Below are positions 12,401 through 26,500 of a DNA stretch of 64,000 nt, one piece after another. Each line of letters opens with the position of its first letter. The stretch's first letter is position 1. Source of the DNA: Liolophura sinensis. Taxonomy: Eukaryota; Mollusca; Polyplacophora; Chitonida; Chitonidae. Under the pieces are notes generated by a model. The model was given only the letters and a program-made list of their open reading frames with translations, searched no databases and was not told the origin of the DNA. The DNA is taken from contig NC_088306.1 in the NCBI RefSeq assembly GCF_032854445.1, forward strand, positions 14,939,386-15,003,385, in the 5' to 3' direction. Position numbers and translations under genes: made by a program.

Positions 12401-15400
12401 CTTACTGACTGAAAGACAAACTTCTACGATTTACCCAAGGCTCATGTTATGTACATGTAGTCTTCAAGGGCCTATTGTACCAGAACCCAAGGAAAATCAT
12501 TTGTACATGTCTAATCCCTAGGACTGTTTGTGTATCAGCATGACAGAACAACTTTAAATGCATTTTATGGACCCTTTTAACTCGCCCTTGAAGACAAATC
12601 CATGTGGGTTGGGTTGGCCAATTTCCTCAAAAGGCTGAAGAATCAAACTATTCAGTCGCAGCCAGTCGGACCATTAAGCAACTGAGCCAACTAGGCCCCC
12701 TAGTTTTCCACAAATGCACAAATAAATAAAATGATTATTCATGTTGAAGTCTTCATGAATATGCATAGCAGCGGCATAGTCACCTTTTGTATAAACATCC
12801 TCCATGCAGCAAATGCATGTTTCTGGAGCGTTTCTGACTGGCTGGTCCTGAGGAACATGAGGTACAGCTGGAAAACTCTTCTCATCACAGGATTGTCTCC
12901 GTCTTTGGCCTCAAGCAGTTGCTGTGAAAAAGCAAAACCCATAATGCATCAGTGAGTAATTTATATGCATAACAAACTTAGAAAACAACTCTTGTCTCAT
13001 GGAAACCAAGATTTTGGTTTCTTTAGTAAGTTTTTTGGTACAGGTTCTAACACTATATCAAGTAGAACAGCATTAAGATCTATACCGAAGCTGTCTCACT
13101 CTACTCGAGGTACAGGTTCTAACACTCTATCATGTAGAACAGCATTAAGATCTATACTGAAACTGTCTCACTCTACTTGAGGTACAGGTTCTAACACTAT
13201 ATCAAGTAAAACAGCATTCAGATCTATACCGAAACTGTCTCACTCTACTCGAGGTACAGGTTCTAACACTATATCATGTAGAACAGCATTAAGATCTATA
13301 CCGAAACTGTCTCACTCTACTCGAGGTACAGGTTCTAACACTCTATCAAGTAGAACAGCATTAAGATCGATACCGAAACTGTCTCACTCTACTCGAGGTA
13401 CAGGTTCTAACACTCCATCAAGTAGAACAGCATTAAGATCTATACCGAAACTGTCTCACTCTACTCGAGGTACAGGTTCTAACACTATATCAAGTAGAAC
13501 AGCATTAAGATCGATACCGAAACTGTCTCACTCTACTCGAGGTACAGGTTCTAACACTATATCAAGTAGAACAGCATTAAGATCTATACCGAAACTGTCT
13601 CACTCTACTCGAGGTACAGGTTCTAACACTCTATCAAGTAGAACAGCATTAAGATCGATACCGAAACTGTCTCACTCTACTCGAGGTACAGGTTCTAACA
13701 CTCTATCAAGTAGAACAGCATTAAGATCGATACCGAAACTGTCTCACTCTACTCGAGGTACAGGTTCTAACACTCCATCAAGTAGAACAGCATTAAGATC
13801 TATACCGAAACTGTCTCACTCTACTCGAGGTACAGGTTCTAACACTATATCAAGTAGAACAGCATTAAGATCTATACCGAAACTGTCTCACTCTACTCGA
13901 GGTACACGTTCAAACACTATATCAAGTAGAACAGCATTAAGATCTATACCGAAACTGTCTCACTCTACTCGAGGTACAGGTTCTAACACTATATCAAGTA
14001 GAACAGCATTAAGATCTATACCGAAACTGTCTCACTCTACTCAAAGCTCTGTAAACCAACAGTACCTGAGAGCATACAAGAATGTCGGTTTAGACAAGAT
14101 ATTAGTTTAATGTTCTTAAGAGGCAGATAGAAGTTGAAAGAGTAACCGTCTTTGTGGGTCACAACTTTTCATTTACTTTTACCGACGTTTCGAGGTCAGA
14201 TGTCAGTTTATTAAAAATGACCACACAGAACAGCAAAATCAACACAAAACTGTACTACACATGCATATAGTCTTTAATCACACTAGTAGATCAGCAGTGG
14301 TACATAATTAAAAGAAAATATCTCTATAACCAAATAAAGTTAAAATGTATACACAGAATGGTCAAACTTATATTTGGTAGACGTAGGAATGTCTTTGACT
14401 GGCAATATTACAGGCAACACTTTCATGGCTATCTAATGTCCTGAAGATCATAGGTTCAAATCCTGACTAGGTTCATTTTTCTACATTTGTGCATACCTTG
14501 AAGGTAGAGCAGTACAGGCTGAGGATATCCAAGACAACCATGCCTATTTCTGTAGCCATGTTTGCTTCTCGCAATGCCCGCATCATAGCTTCGGCATCAG
14601 ATGATGTTGACGCTGCAATATAACACAAATAACAAATTCACTCAGAGATCAATATGGATGTGTTCATGAAATTTTAAACCAGACATTAGCATTCATGTCA
14701 AAATTATTGTTAAAAAAAAAAGAATACAGAATGTTTTGTGATAGATGGTATTTTCTTGTCTATGTTACTTCTTTTTAACATTAGCAAAGCTATTTCTTCT
14801 ACACTGATCAGGATTAATTAATGACTGAAACATATTTAAAGTGGGTAACCCCGTCAAATTGTACAATTTGCTGTTCACAGAAGTCCTCTGTAACAATACT
14901 TGAACAAAGAAAAACAGTATACACGCATATAATTCCATTTTTTAAAACATGAAAACAGTCAGTGATACATCAAGACAACATTAAGTGATATTATTAATTC
15001 AAAATGAAACTTATTTACTTATGTGCTCATGTTACACATGATAAAACACAGGTACAAGTATTACGGTTCAGTAGAACTGCCAGCAAAACTACAGGGCCCA
15101 GATTCACAAAGCAGCGAACAACACGTTTTTAATTGTACATTTGTTGTACGATATTTTGTAAGTCACAATTATGTATTTATTTATTTATTTGATTGGTGTT
15201 TTACGCCGTACTCAAGAATATTTCACTTATACGACTGCGGCCAGCATTATGGTGGGAGGAAACAGGGCAGAGCCCGGGGGAAACCCATGACCATCTGCAG
15301 GTTGCTGGCAAGCCTTCCCACATACGGCCAGAGAGGAAGCCAGCATTAGCTGGACTTGAACTCACAGCGACCGCATTGGTGAGAGACTTCTGGGTCATTA

Positions 15401-18400
15401 CGCTGCGCTAGCGTGATAAAAAAATGAGCCACGGAGGCCCCTGTAAGTCACTATTAGTGTACCATTGTCCAACATGTACATGTACAACATCTTTGTGAAA
15501 CTGGGCGCTGGACCTTTTGCACATGTAAAACTCAGAAAAAACTTGTAAATGATTCAAGAGAAATGTTAAAAACTAACTGTGTTTACAGATCTCATCCATG
15601 CCGAGATCGCTGTACTGACTGGGGGGGCGCTGGAGCATGGTGTTGGGCACTGAGCGGCGAGGAGGCAGCGTGCGCGCTTTCTTTGAATCACCAATTGCAC
15701 TGTCAACAGAATACAGATATTTCATCAAAACACAACATCAAGTTTAATAATGAGCTCCCAGGAAATATCTCCAATTCCCTAAAAAAGAGATTACAACTGA
15801 CCTTACATGTATTTTTCTAATTTGACTACCCTAATACCTCAACCTTTTAGCATATGAAAGAGCAACTTTCAGTGCAGTTTATGCATGCTTTTAATCAGGT
15901 TCTAGAGACAAAACTACGTTTGTTGAATTAGCCAATTCAGGGCTTCACAAAAAGTATGATTTCATCAGTCTCCACAGAATAATATACTCAGAAACTGCTT
16001 GACTAAACAGGTTGAAGCATTACAGTGATGCACAGCTCACAGTTTTGTACATAAAAATAAATATGATGGGTGAAAAAGCTTTTATTTCAGTTGTGGTTTC
16101 CAAGGTTTCTGTGGACAGCAAATTGCCTTGTAAACACTGCTGGGTTAGGTTAGCCTGCAGTGAATGAACACTGACTCACCTGAGGGTGACAATTTTGGTT
16201 AGCCTGCAGTGAATGAACACCGACTCATCTGGGGGTGACAATTTTGGTTAGCCTGCAGTGAATTAACGCTGACTCACCTGAGAGTGACAATTTTGGTTAG
16301 CCTGCAGTGAATGAACACTGACTCACCTGAGGGTGACAATTTTGGTTAGCCTGCAGTGAATTAACGCTGACTCACCTGTGGGTGACAATTTTGGTTAGCC
16401 TGCAGTGAATTAACCCTGACTCACCTGAGGGTGACAATTTTGGTTAGCCTGCAGTGAATTAACGCTGACTCACCTCAGGGTGACAATTTTGGTTAGCCTG
16501 CAGTGAATTAACCCTGACTCACCTGAGGATGACAATTTTGGTTAGCCTGCAGTGAATTAACGCTGACTCACCTGAGGGTGACAATTTTGGTTAGCCTGCA
16601 GTGAATTAACGCTGACTCACCTGAGGGTGACAATTTTCCTCCTGCCGATGTACTTGAACTGATGCAAGCATATCCTGAGGACATAAGCATTTATATGTAA
16701 ATAATTTGTCATCGGGTATGAATCATTAACCATTAACCAAAGTGTCTGAGATAAACCACTGGCTCTTAGCAAGTCAATGACAAACTTTCCAACATGTCAT
16801 ATTTTAGAAATGATTTATCATCAAGGGTGAGTGACTGCTTGGGGTTTAACGTCGTTCTCAACAATTTTTCAGTCATATGACGACAAAGGAATCATTAGGG
16901 CGCATGCACGTGTAATGTGCCTCCTTGTTGCAGGACGGATTTCCACCGCTCTTTTATTTAGTGCTGCATCACTGAGACGACTTACCGAAGGCAAGTAAGC
17001 CGCCCCGCCCGAGCCATTATACTGATACGGGTCAACCAGTCGTTGCACTATCCCCTTCATGCTGAACGCCAAGCGAGGAAGTTACAACTTCCTCTTTTAA
17101 AGTCTTAGGTGTGACTCGACCAAGGATTGATCCTGGATCTACCGGTCCCGAAGCGGACGCTCTACCAACTGTGCTATCCGGGCTGGTTTATCATCAAGGG
17201 TAAACAAGTTCAAATTCACAATAGCTGCGGCAACCTGTCAATGTCATCTAGCATTTAAAATAATCGTTAAGTGAATGGCTCATCTTAAATAATTGGATGT
17301 CAAACTTTTGAATGACAGAGAGAGGAATTTATAGAGCTGCTTGCTGTATACAAAACAGGCAACATGACACTCACTCCAGCAATGTGAAGAAATCCATCCT
17401 GTCGTTGTCGGAGGCATTGTTAAACCAGCCCAGCAAGATGTCTGAAATAAAACATCCAAGAAATGTTTATAGACTATGCTGGAGATTTTTTGGCAAAAAT
17501 TTGATCCCCACAGATTCCATTGATTTTTTTCTGTTATTTCAGGACAGCCTAAAGAATTACATGTACCTTTCACAACATCTCTGCCTCATGCGGTCTGTAC
17601 ATGTTACTGCTAAAAATCGGTGATAAATTTCGTAAAAATTATTAAGCAGGTCTCATAACTTTTTCACACTTTAGAATCGTTTCTTGAAAAGTTCAGGTAC
17701 CAGCTTGATATTTGCTAAAATTCTTGCTAAATTCTTGCTAAATACAGAAAATTTGGTATAATTCGCAAACATGGAATTTTGTGGCCAAAAATCTTCAGTA
17801 AAACCTCTTTAACATTTTTATATAAAATATTTATTCATGATTTTATCATACTAATGATTCCAGAGAGAGGTACGGGAGGAGACAACCAGGTAAGCCCTGG
17901 TCATAGCACCACATGTAACTAAATGACTGGATACAAAAGGGCCCTTGCTGCGTCACCGTGACTATCGTAACCCCAATGGTTCCCCTACAGTTTTAAGTCA
18001 GGAGGTATTTATTTATTTATTTATTTGACTGGTGTTTTACGCTGTACTCAAGAATATTTCACTTATATGACGGCGGCCAGCATTATGGTGGGAGGAAACG
18101 GTGCAGAGCCTGGGGGAAACCCACGACCATTCGCAGGTTGCTGTCAGATCTTCCTACGTACAGCGGGAGTTAAGTCAGGTGGGTAATCAGGTACACATTC
18201 CTGCGACAGGCAGTAGTTCAGTCTGTCTCCACCAGCCTATCTACAGCAACACAGTCATTAACACTATCCCAGATGACCTTCAAATATTGCTGCTCAAGGT
18301 CAAACCTAAGCCCTTTAATACCATATTAAAGTTACAGAATAATTGTAACTTCATAAATCTGCTAGATATCACAAAACTGCAAATAGCACTATGTGGTCCA

Positions 18401-20493
18401 TTAGAGATTAACATAGTTTCATCTGACCATGAATACTACAGCTCAAGGTCAAACTTAAGCCCATACCTTCTGGAATATTCTTGGCAATGTAGAGGAAACA
18501 CACGAGCAAGTCACGAATCTCGTTCTGCTCCAGTTTGTCAAACCGTCGGCTGAATGTGTTTGTGGCTGATGGCACCTGGCCAGCCTGTGAGTGTGTCCTT
18601 CAGAACAGACAAAAACATGACCAATTAAAATGGAATTATTTCTTTACATAACTATGATAAATGTTTAAAATCAGACTAAAGAATCTTCATCATGGTTCTC
18701 AAGTTTACAGACAGAGAACCAAAATCTTACTACTGCCTAAAATAGAGTTAGTGGTCAGTTAATAACTCAAACCTCTTTATCATTAAAGGTAAAAACAGTC
18801 CTACTGTATCATGTGATTGTTTAAAACATTAGGCAACATCAATGAGGCATAAACAAAATCTCTTTCCTTCAGGAACATGTCAAATTCATAAAGATTCAGT
18901 TCCTTAATTTTCTCCATTGTTCATCTACTATAAATAACTTCTTGTTAAACTTTTTTCAAACATCCATGTTACAAAACAATGTGACCAAAAATAGTTCAAT
19001 AATATTTCTGATAGGTCACATGATACAGTAGGACTGATTTCACCTTTAGCAACAAAAGAGTTCTGACTTGAAACTCCCCTCTTGGCAAATACAAGCTCAG
19101 AAATATAATCCCTGCCCCTCTACACAAACACTCCCCCTAGTAATTTTGCTGGTACAAAACATCCACCAGAACAATGTGTTAATATAACACATATGTAAAT
19201 GTATAAATATGTGTGCTACAAATACTACATGTAGTTTGCAATGGGAGGGAAAATGCATGCACTATACAGTAATAATCACTATCAAAGTTTTTTTCCAAGT
19301 AAAAAGTATTCACATCTTTTCTAAAAGAGATTGTCAAGAATTTTTAAGGGAGCTTTTAAATTTTCACGTCAAGGATACCAGACTTCATGGAAATTTAGCA
19401 TTTTTTGATATTCTTGGTCAAAACAAAACTTATGATGATAAAGTTATCATCCCTTAAATCATATTTCAGCAAACTTGTGAATGTTGTCCCCTATTACCTT
19501 TCATGACCTTTGACCTCTTTCTCGGGGACATCATCGCTGGTGAGGGAGGACACTGAACCATTCTGTGCATGACCATTCACATTAAGGGTCATCATGGTGT
19601 GAGGAACTGTTATTCAGGAAAAAATGAAGACACATTAAGGTACTGGACTGATTACGCACTGATCACTAAGTTATTTATTTATTTTATTTGATTGGTGTTT
19701 TTTACGCTGTACTCACGAATATTTCACTTATACAACGGCAGCCAGCATTATGGTGGGAGGAAACCGGGCAGAGCCCAGGAAAAACCGACAAACACCCGCA
19801 GGTTGCTGGCAGACCTTCCTACTTACGGCCGCGGAAGAAGACAACATGAGCTGGACTTGAACTCACAGCGACCGCATTGGTGAAAGGCTTCTGGGTCATT
19901 ACGCTGTGCTAACGCACTAACCAACTGAGCCACGGAGACACAAGCAGTTTCTACATTACCGCTGTAAATGCACTTGATGTAACTTTGTAGTATATGAGCT
20001 GGGTGTTATTTACACATGTACAAGAGCATTAATACAACGAAAACATCAATCATTAACCTCCACCTGTGCTCTAACATCGATAGACAAACATCTTAACCTA
20101 TAAACAGAGACCTGAATGCATCAAAGGGCATAGTAAAGCCATTACATGTATGACCTCACAAATGAAATCTCAATAATATCAGAGGTTTTATTAAATTCTA
20201 CTATTCTCTTAAGACAGCATCTGGGAAACACATGTACTAGTACTCACCGTTCCCAGCAATCATGGCAAACACCTGGGAATCCCGTGCAGGCCGGGCTGAT
20301 TCAGCAGCTCTGTGCTGCTCCGTGGGCTCACCTTTCCCCACGTCCCCGTTAGGGATTGGGGCGGGGGTTTTGGCGGGGGATCTGTCTGGGTCTCGCATCA
20401 ACCTGTTCTTGTTTTCCAGGAGGATAGAGATGAAGGGCAGATAGAGGGCAGCGATTCTACCCTGCTGTGACTGAAGGCAGATGGACACATGGA

Positions 20494-20552
<59 letters not shown>

Positions 20553-23500
20553 TAAAGTTTTCTTTTTTTCACTTTACACTCTGGTGATCAGTTTTATCAG
20601 TGGCAGAATTGTGAGTGTCCGCCATATGTGAAAACCACCACTCTTTGGCAAATTACTGACAAACTTTCCCTCATATAACATATACACGAACATTTAGTTA
20701 TGCACACCATATTGGGGAAAGGGGGGGGGAGACAAGCGATCTTCATTGAACAATGGATGGATCCAACACATCCGATGTCCCTCCACCCTTCTCCTGACAG
20801 CATTTGTAATTCTTTCATTCATTCCAATAGAAGCAGTTGTGATGTCATGACGTCACAGAAAGATTAAACATTTGTAACCGATGTGTGGGACATCCAGTTG
20901 ATCTGTTCACAACAATTCTGATTACGACTGGTCAATCGTGAGTTTTTGATTGACCTTTTGGAAAGGTCAATAGATTGTGCAACAGACACGTTGCTGACCG
21001 CTGATTGTCATCAGGGGCCCTAAATTCAGTGAGAGCAGTGGAATAACAACTTATAACAAGGCCAGGATTTGAACCCGCTCTTCATACGTCTTAGCGATAA
21101 AAAGACTAGACCAGAGACTGCTCATGCTTAGTTCAGATTGACACCACTGACATGAAAGTTGTATTATCTTGGTCAAAATTGCACAATATGATAGCTGTAA
21201 AATTCATATTTTATATGGCACATAACACGTCACCTTGACATCATGTTATAAGATGGTCTGAGATCACCAAAACATTCAAACATGGGAATCTTTGCAAAGG
21301 TTTCAGCGCTGGTGTAAATAAAAATAAACAATAAAAAAAAAAAACTGTCACAGCGCTTAATTTATTTGAATAGTGCTTTAAGTCTCAAGAAACAAAAGGT
21401 ATTAACCCAGAATGAACAACACTATAATGGTTCAAATCGGTTTCTCACACGCAAGCTAATGTATGCATCAGCACAATTCAACAAAAAATCCCAGGGTGTG
21501 TCGGAGTTACCTTGGTAGCGTAGCGATCATCAGCAGAGTGTTTAGCGAGCAGGTTACGTAGCACTGTTATGGCACACTTGCGGATGTCCCTCGTTTCTTG
21601 CAGAGCTGTCTTCAACTCCTGGAGGATCAACCCCACTAAATAGTGGTTTTTGCGGAATTCCTCAGACAATGTATAGTCTTGTCGCACGTCTGAAAAGAAG
21701 AGTTCTAAAATATGAAGCCAGAGACAAAAGTATACGGCCGTGGAATCATCAAGGAAAATTTCTGTTACCTGATTCAAGAGAATTTGTAGTTACATGTACA
21801 AGACAAGTACAAAAGCAGACAACATGAATACAGAAATTAAGTTAACGCTAACAGACTTTGACAACCATACTTGTGACAATAAACATGTAGTAACATACAG
21901 ACCACACTGGAGAGACACAAAGTTATTATGAAAAGTAACAAAAAATCTAGAAAAAAAAAATACTAAAAAAAATAGTCACTTGTATTTTTTAAGGACCTTC
22001 ACAAGATATATAAATATATGTACATTGAACTTTTCACGCTGAGTTTTAATTTTATATTATGTGGACATAATTTCACGTGAAGAGATAAAATAAATAATTT
22101 GTTAATAATACAAAATTAAACTCTTTACTTCTTCAGCAGACAAATAAATAAAATAAATTTAAACAACCAACTATTAATATTTTTCAGCCAAGCACTAGAA
22201 TATTTTTATGAGTTATCTGTAGCCAGCGTAAAACTAACAACTCTTCCGAATGCAATTAAGTAGATCAATAAATCTGTTAGCAGTGCTCCACATTTTAAGT
22301 GTTTTGTTAAATTTGAGAAAAACTGATTACAGATGATGCTAGGGTTGACATCAAACTTGACATCCATTGATAATCGAAACACAATTAAGAAAATACTAAA
22401 ATGAAGTCCATGTATATATCAGATGAAAGGCCACTAAACACTGTCCAGGAACATCTTTGAACTCCTTTCTTTTCTACAACTTTTTAACCAAGCCAAATGG
22501 TTTTTAAACGTCCGATTTTACGGTGGTCTGTTGTGATCAATAAGGTATCAATGTCATCATCCATATTTTCATTGCTTTAAACAGTTTGTTTCAATTTATT
22601 TATTTATTTGATTGGTGTTTTATGTCGTACTCAAGAATATTTCACTTATATGACGGCGGCCAGCATTATGGTGGGAAAAAACTGGGCAGAGCCCAGAGGA
22701 AACCCATAACCATCTGCAGGTTACTGTCATACCTTCCAACGTACGGCAGAAAAGGAGGCCAGCATTGGTGAGAGACCCCTGGGTTATTACGCTGCAGTAA
22801 CGCGCTTACCGACTGAGCCACGGAGGCCCCAGTTTGTTTCAAGGTATACTTGGTGAATGCATTCATAGTTCTACTAGTGTATGCAGTTTGAATGATAAAA
22901 TCTAACAGTGTATGTGTCTTAAGAGACTAACACCTTGTGGTGACGTCACTGGTGCCAGTAAAGGCCACCGCAGAATCCATAAATTCCAATGTACAATGTA
23001 GTTTGCTAGGCTGAAAATGTTCTAAAAAAATAAATCAAACTGTTCTTCATGCGCAGTATTTATTGGTCCATCTGAAATATACTTCACATCAATGCTTTCA
23101 TTGTCTTTAAACTAGGGGCCTCTTAAACCGTAAACTAACGTTTCTTTCAAAAACAAAGAAAACTAAAAATTTTTACGATATGATTTAAGTACAGACAATT
23201 GAAAATCCTGATTTCAAATCAGGTCCTTTTCTTCTTCAGAATTAAAGAAAAAAACCGTGACTTTATCTCGAATTGATGTAATCTGTATGTGGCCAACAAA
23301 AACACAGTTCATGAATCCTATCATGAAAGTCAGACTTTTTGCTCTAAATTATTTTACATGCCTCCTGACATGCTTCTTAACTGTCTACAAATGATTTCTG
23401 AATTTTAAAGTTTTCTTTGCGTAAACATTCTCCTGCAAATGGCCTTATTTCGTTTAGAACATTTTTACTATAATAGCCGATGTTACTGAACATTCCTTGA

Positions 23501-26500
23501 GGATTAGAGATGATTTTCAATCCCCATCATGCTGCAAGTACTATCACAGCCCTCATTTGCATTTATTAATCTACTGTATTATCTCCCCTTATGGAACATG
23601 AGCTTTTGCATATCTAACAAGATGCATAGTTTGAAATTAATGTTGACAATCAATCACAATGGCTGGAATTAGTGGAGATGCTTAAAAGTTCAGTTCAATA
23701 AAAAAATCCTGTGAGCTTAAATTTAAACAAACATCTTAGTACGAAGGATCCTTTGCCAAGCCTAAATGGTATTCTTTATTTTTTGTTAAAATTTTTTAAG
23801 AACGAACATATTCATAACTTCTTCTCAATAACTGAAGTAATTAAGAAAAAAAAAACATGACCATCTACAGGTTGCTGACAGACCTTTCTATGCACAACTG
23901 GAGACAGAAGAAGTGACAATGTAAATGTATTGAGTAAACAAAATCACACAGCAGTTTGAAATGTTAAAGCACCAAAGTGTTAAAAAAACTTCATGCAGTG
24001 TCTCGTTAATTTTTGGTTAAAAGTTTTCTAAAAGACAAGAAACTTTAAGATACCACTAGTATTTTACCAATTACAATGCGACTCGAAAAACAGAACATCA
24101 AAGTGACAAATTATGGTGTCAATAAGCCTCAATGTTTCAAAGAAGACGTACATCCCCGAAGTCAGCCTGATTTCCTCTATTTATCTTATCTAATATATCA
24201 ACTCTTTTCACCTTTTCATAATATGTAGCTAACATCTTTTCAACAGAAAATTACCTTATGTTGGTCTTCACACAGGGCAACCTTAATCAACATACTATAT
24301 ACATGTATTTAGTTTATAATACTAAGTTTATGTTTTTAAGTTTCTGAAATAATAAGGCCCCAAGACATAACCTAACTTCATATTGGCACTGTTTTTTTGT
24401 AGTGGTTGTCAAAGTTTTGAGTTTGAACTCCTATCACTCTTTTGAAAGGTTAAAAAATTCTATTGTACCATGTGACCTGCAGGAAATGATTTATTTACTT
24501 ATGTGATTGGTGTTTTATGCCATACTCAAGACTCAACTGTCCCCAGGTTTCTGACAGACCTTTCCACCTATGGCTGAAGAGGAAGCCAGCATGAGCTGGA
24601 CTTGACCTCACAGCCATCACATTGGTGGGAGGCTCTTTGGTCAGTGCGCCCTGCTGGCAGGCTAACCACTTCAGCCACGGAGGCCCCCTCGCACACTATA
24701 TAATGGACGTTCAAAATATGATATGCTCCGAATAGTATGCCCTTACCCTTGTACATATTTTCTACATGTACATTTTACTTACAGAAAATTGCAGAAACAA
24801 AACATGTCACACTTTAAACCCAGGAGGCTGTTTTTCAAAGGGATCATTATGTTATGCAGGTCGTACATACCTAGGCGGCATATGCCGTCAGTATGCGACA
24901 TCATGGTGTTAGGACGGCGTAACATTATGACTTTTTTGAGAAACAGTCCCCAGGAGACGGTTGTTCAAAAGTGTATTAAAAGGTAACTGAGACTTGGATT
25001 TTAATTCCAGTGTCAACCTGGAAATACGCAACAAACAAATCTTCCATCCATAACTTTAATCTAGATTAAAGTATTAACACTTGTATTGTCTTGTTTTTCA
25101 CCAAAAGTTTGTATGAAAAAAAAGAAGCATTTTCAGAAGCACATAACTGCCTTAAAATGGTACTTTTGTTGTAAACAATTAAGTTTTCCTGATAAAAAAA
25201 TTAATCAAACTTCACAATAAACTACAGGGTGGATGAATCAGTTAGAATCGGGCAAAATGAATCATTTGAAAAATACTAAACTTTAGGTGAACTACGGTAT
25301 GTGATTTAATACACTTTTGAACAAAGTACCAGCATATTACTAAACTTTAGGTGAACTACGGTATGTCACTTAATACACTTTTGAACAAAGTACCAGTCTC
25401 AGATATTTTTTGTTTCTTTCTGGTTTTGCTGAAGATGGCATAACATGTGTAGGGATGATAGCAAGAGCAGATATATCGTAAAGTGCCAGCAATTTCTTGA
25501 AGAAATCAACAGATCAGAAGATGGATGGAAAATTACACTGAATGTTCAAAAAGTGCAAACTTTCTTCAAGAAATCAGCCAGCTTCAAGACACACGTGAGA
25601 AAAATAATATAAATGTATCACACAGTCTGACAGTCACAAAAGTCGTCACTTTTTGTGCAGCTAGCTGGAGCTAATTTTAATGGTGGAGATTTTGATTAAA
25701 ATTGAGTTAAGATTTGTTTGCCGGTCATGTGATGTATTTCAGCTATTAACTAAGATGTGCTTTAGACTTCATCATAGTTTACTGAAATCGCAGCAGCGCG
25801 TTGAAAAGTGCATCTATGTTAAACAGCCTGCTGCTATAAAAAGCATAAGCATGCAGCGTTTGAAAACACACGTTCATTTTTTGATTCTTAAACTACGTAG
25901 CTGTTTAGGCACAAATCTATAATGAAACCAATACCATTCATGCAGCATGCGCAACTAGCGCCTTCATGCGATGTCCCCTGCTCCATAGCACAAAACACAT
26001 CATCACTATCATCATCTGTGTTTTGATTGGCTGAGAACACTGTTACATCAAAAAAGACCAAAGAACTCTAACAGGGGAGACCACCATATGTAAGTTTTAC
26101 TAAAATGAAAAGGGGTTTCATGCAGAACCACACAAATATTCCACAACAAGGGCTATTATACCAGAAATGAATGACTAATTCCAAGACTAAGAGCAATGAG
26201 TATATCTAGTTCATGAACTAAAAAGAAAACACTCATCATTACAAAAAAAAAAACTAAAAAAAAAAATAAACTAATATGCTAATATAGCAAGCAGGCACAA
26301 CAACCAGAATACTGTTTACAACCAATGATAATGACGATATAAATAATAAATGTACAGAAACTTTCAGCATGAGCATTAAATTTAATTTTAGTTTTTACCT
26401 TCCGCCTGGATTTCTGATTAAGAAATAGTTGAAGGAGAAAAGGGCATTAAAATCATTAAAATGATATCATTCAAAATGACACATAACACAATTGCATTGG

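Larger units (their letters stand above)
22843..26398. other. intron 23-24, left and middle part, no gene seen
   Basis: AT-rich intron with a decayed SINE A fragment (23850-23915), a SINE A copy (24489-24687), a foldback element (24824-24953), a 64-bp duplication (25274-25397) and A-rich tracts near 26250. The ORFs here have no recognisable domain. Confidence 0.7.

Noticed and set aside
15193-15411. Recurring peptide like [10 protein letters not shown] in many places
   Set aside because: It is the translation of SINE family A bodies, not a protein family.
16829-17186. tRNA gene
   Set aside because: A and B boxes are present, but the cloverleaf is incomplete and the copy has target-site duplications, so it is a SINE head.
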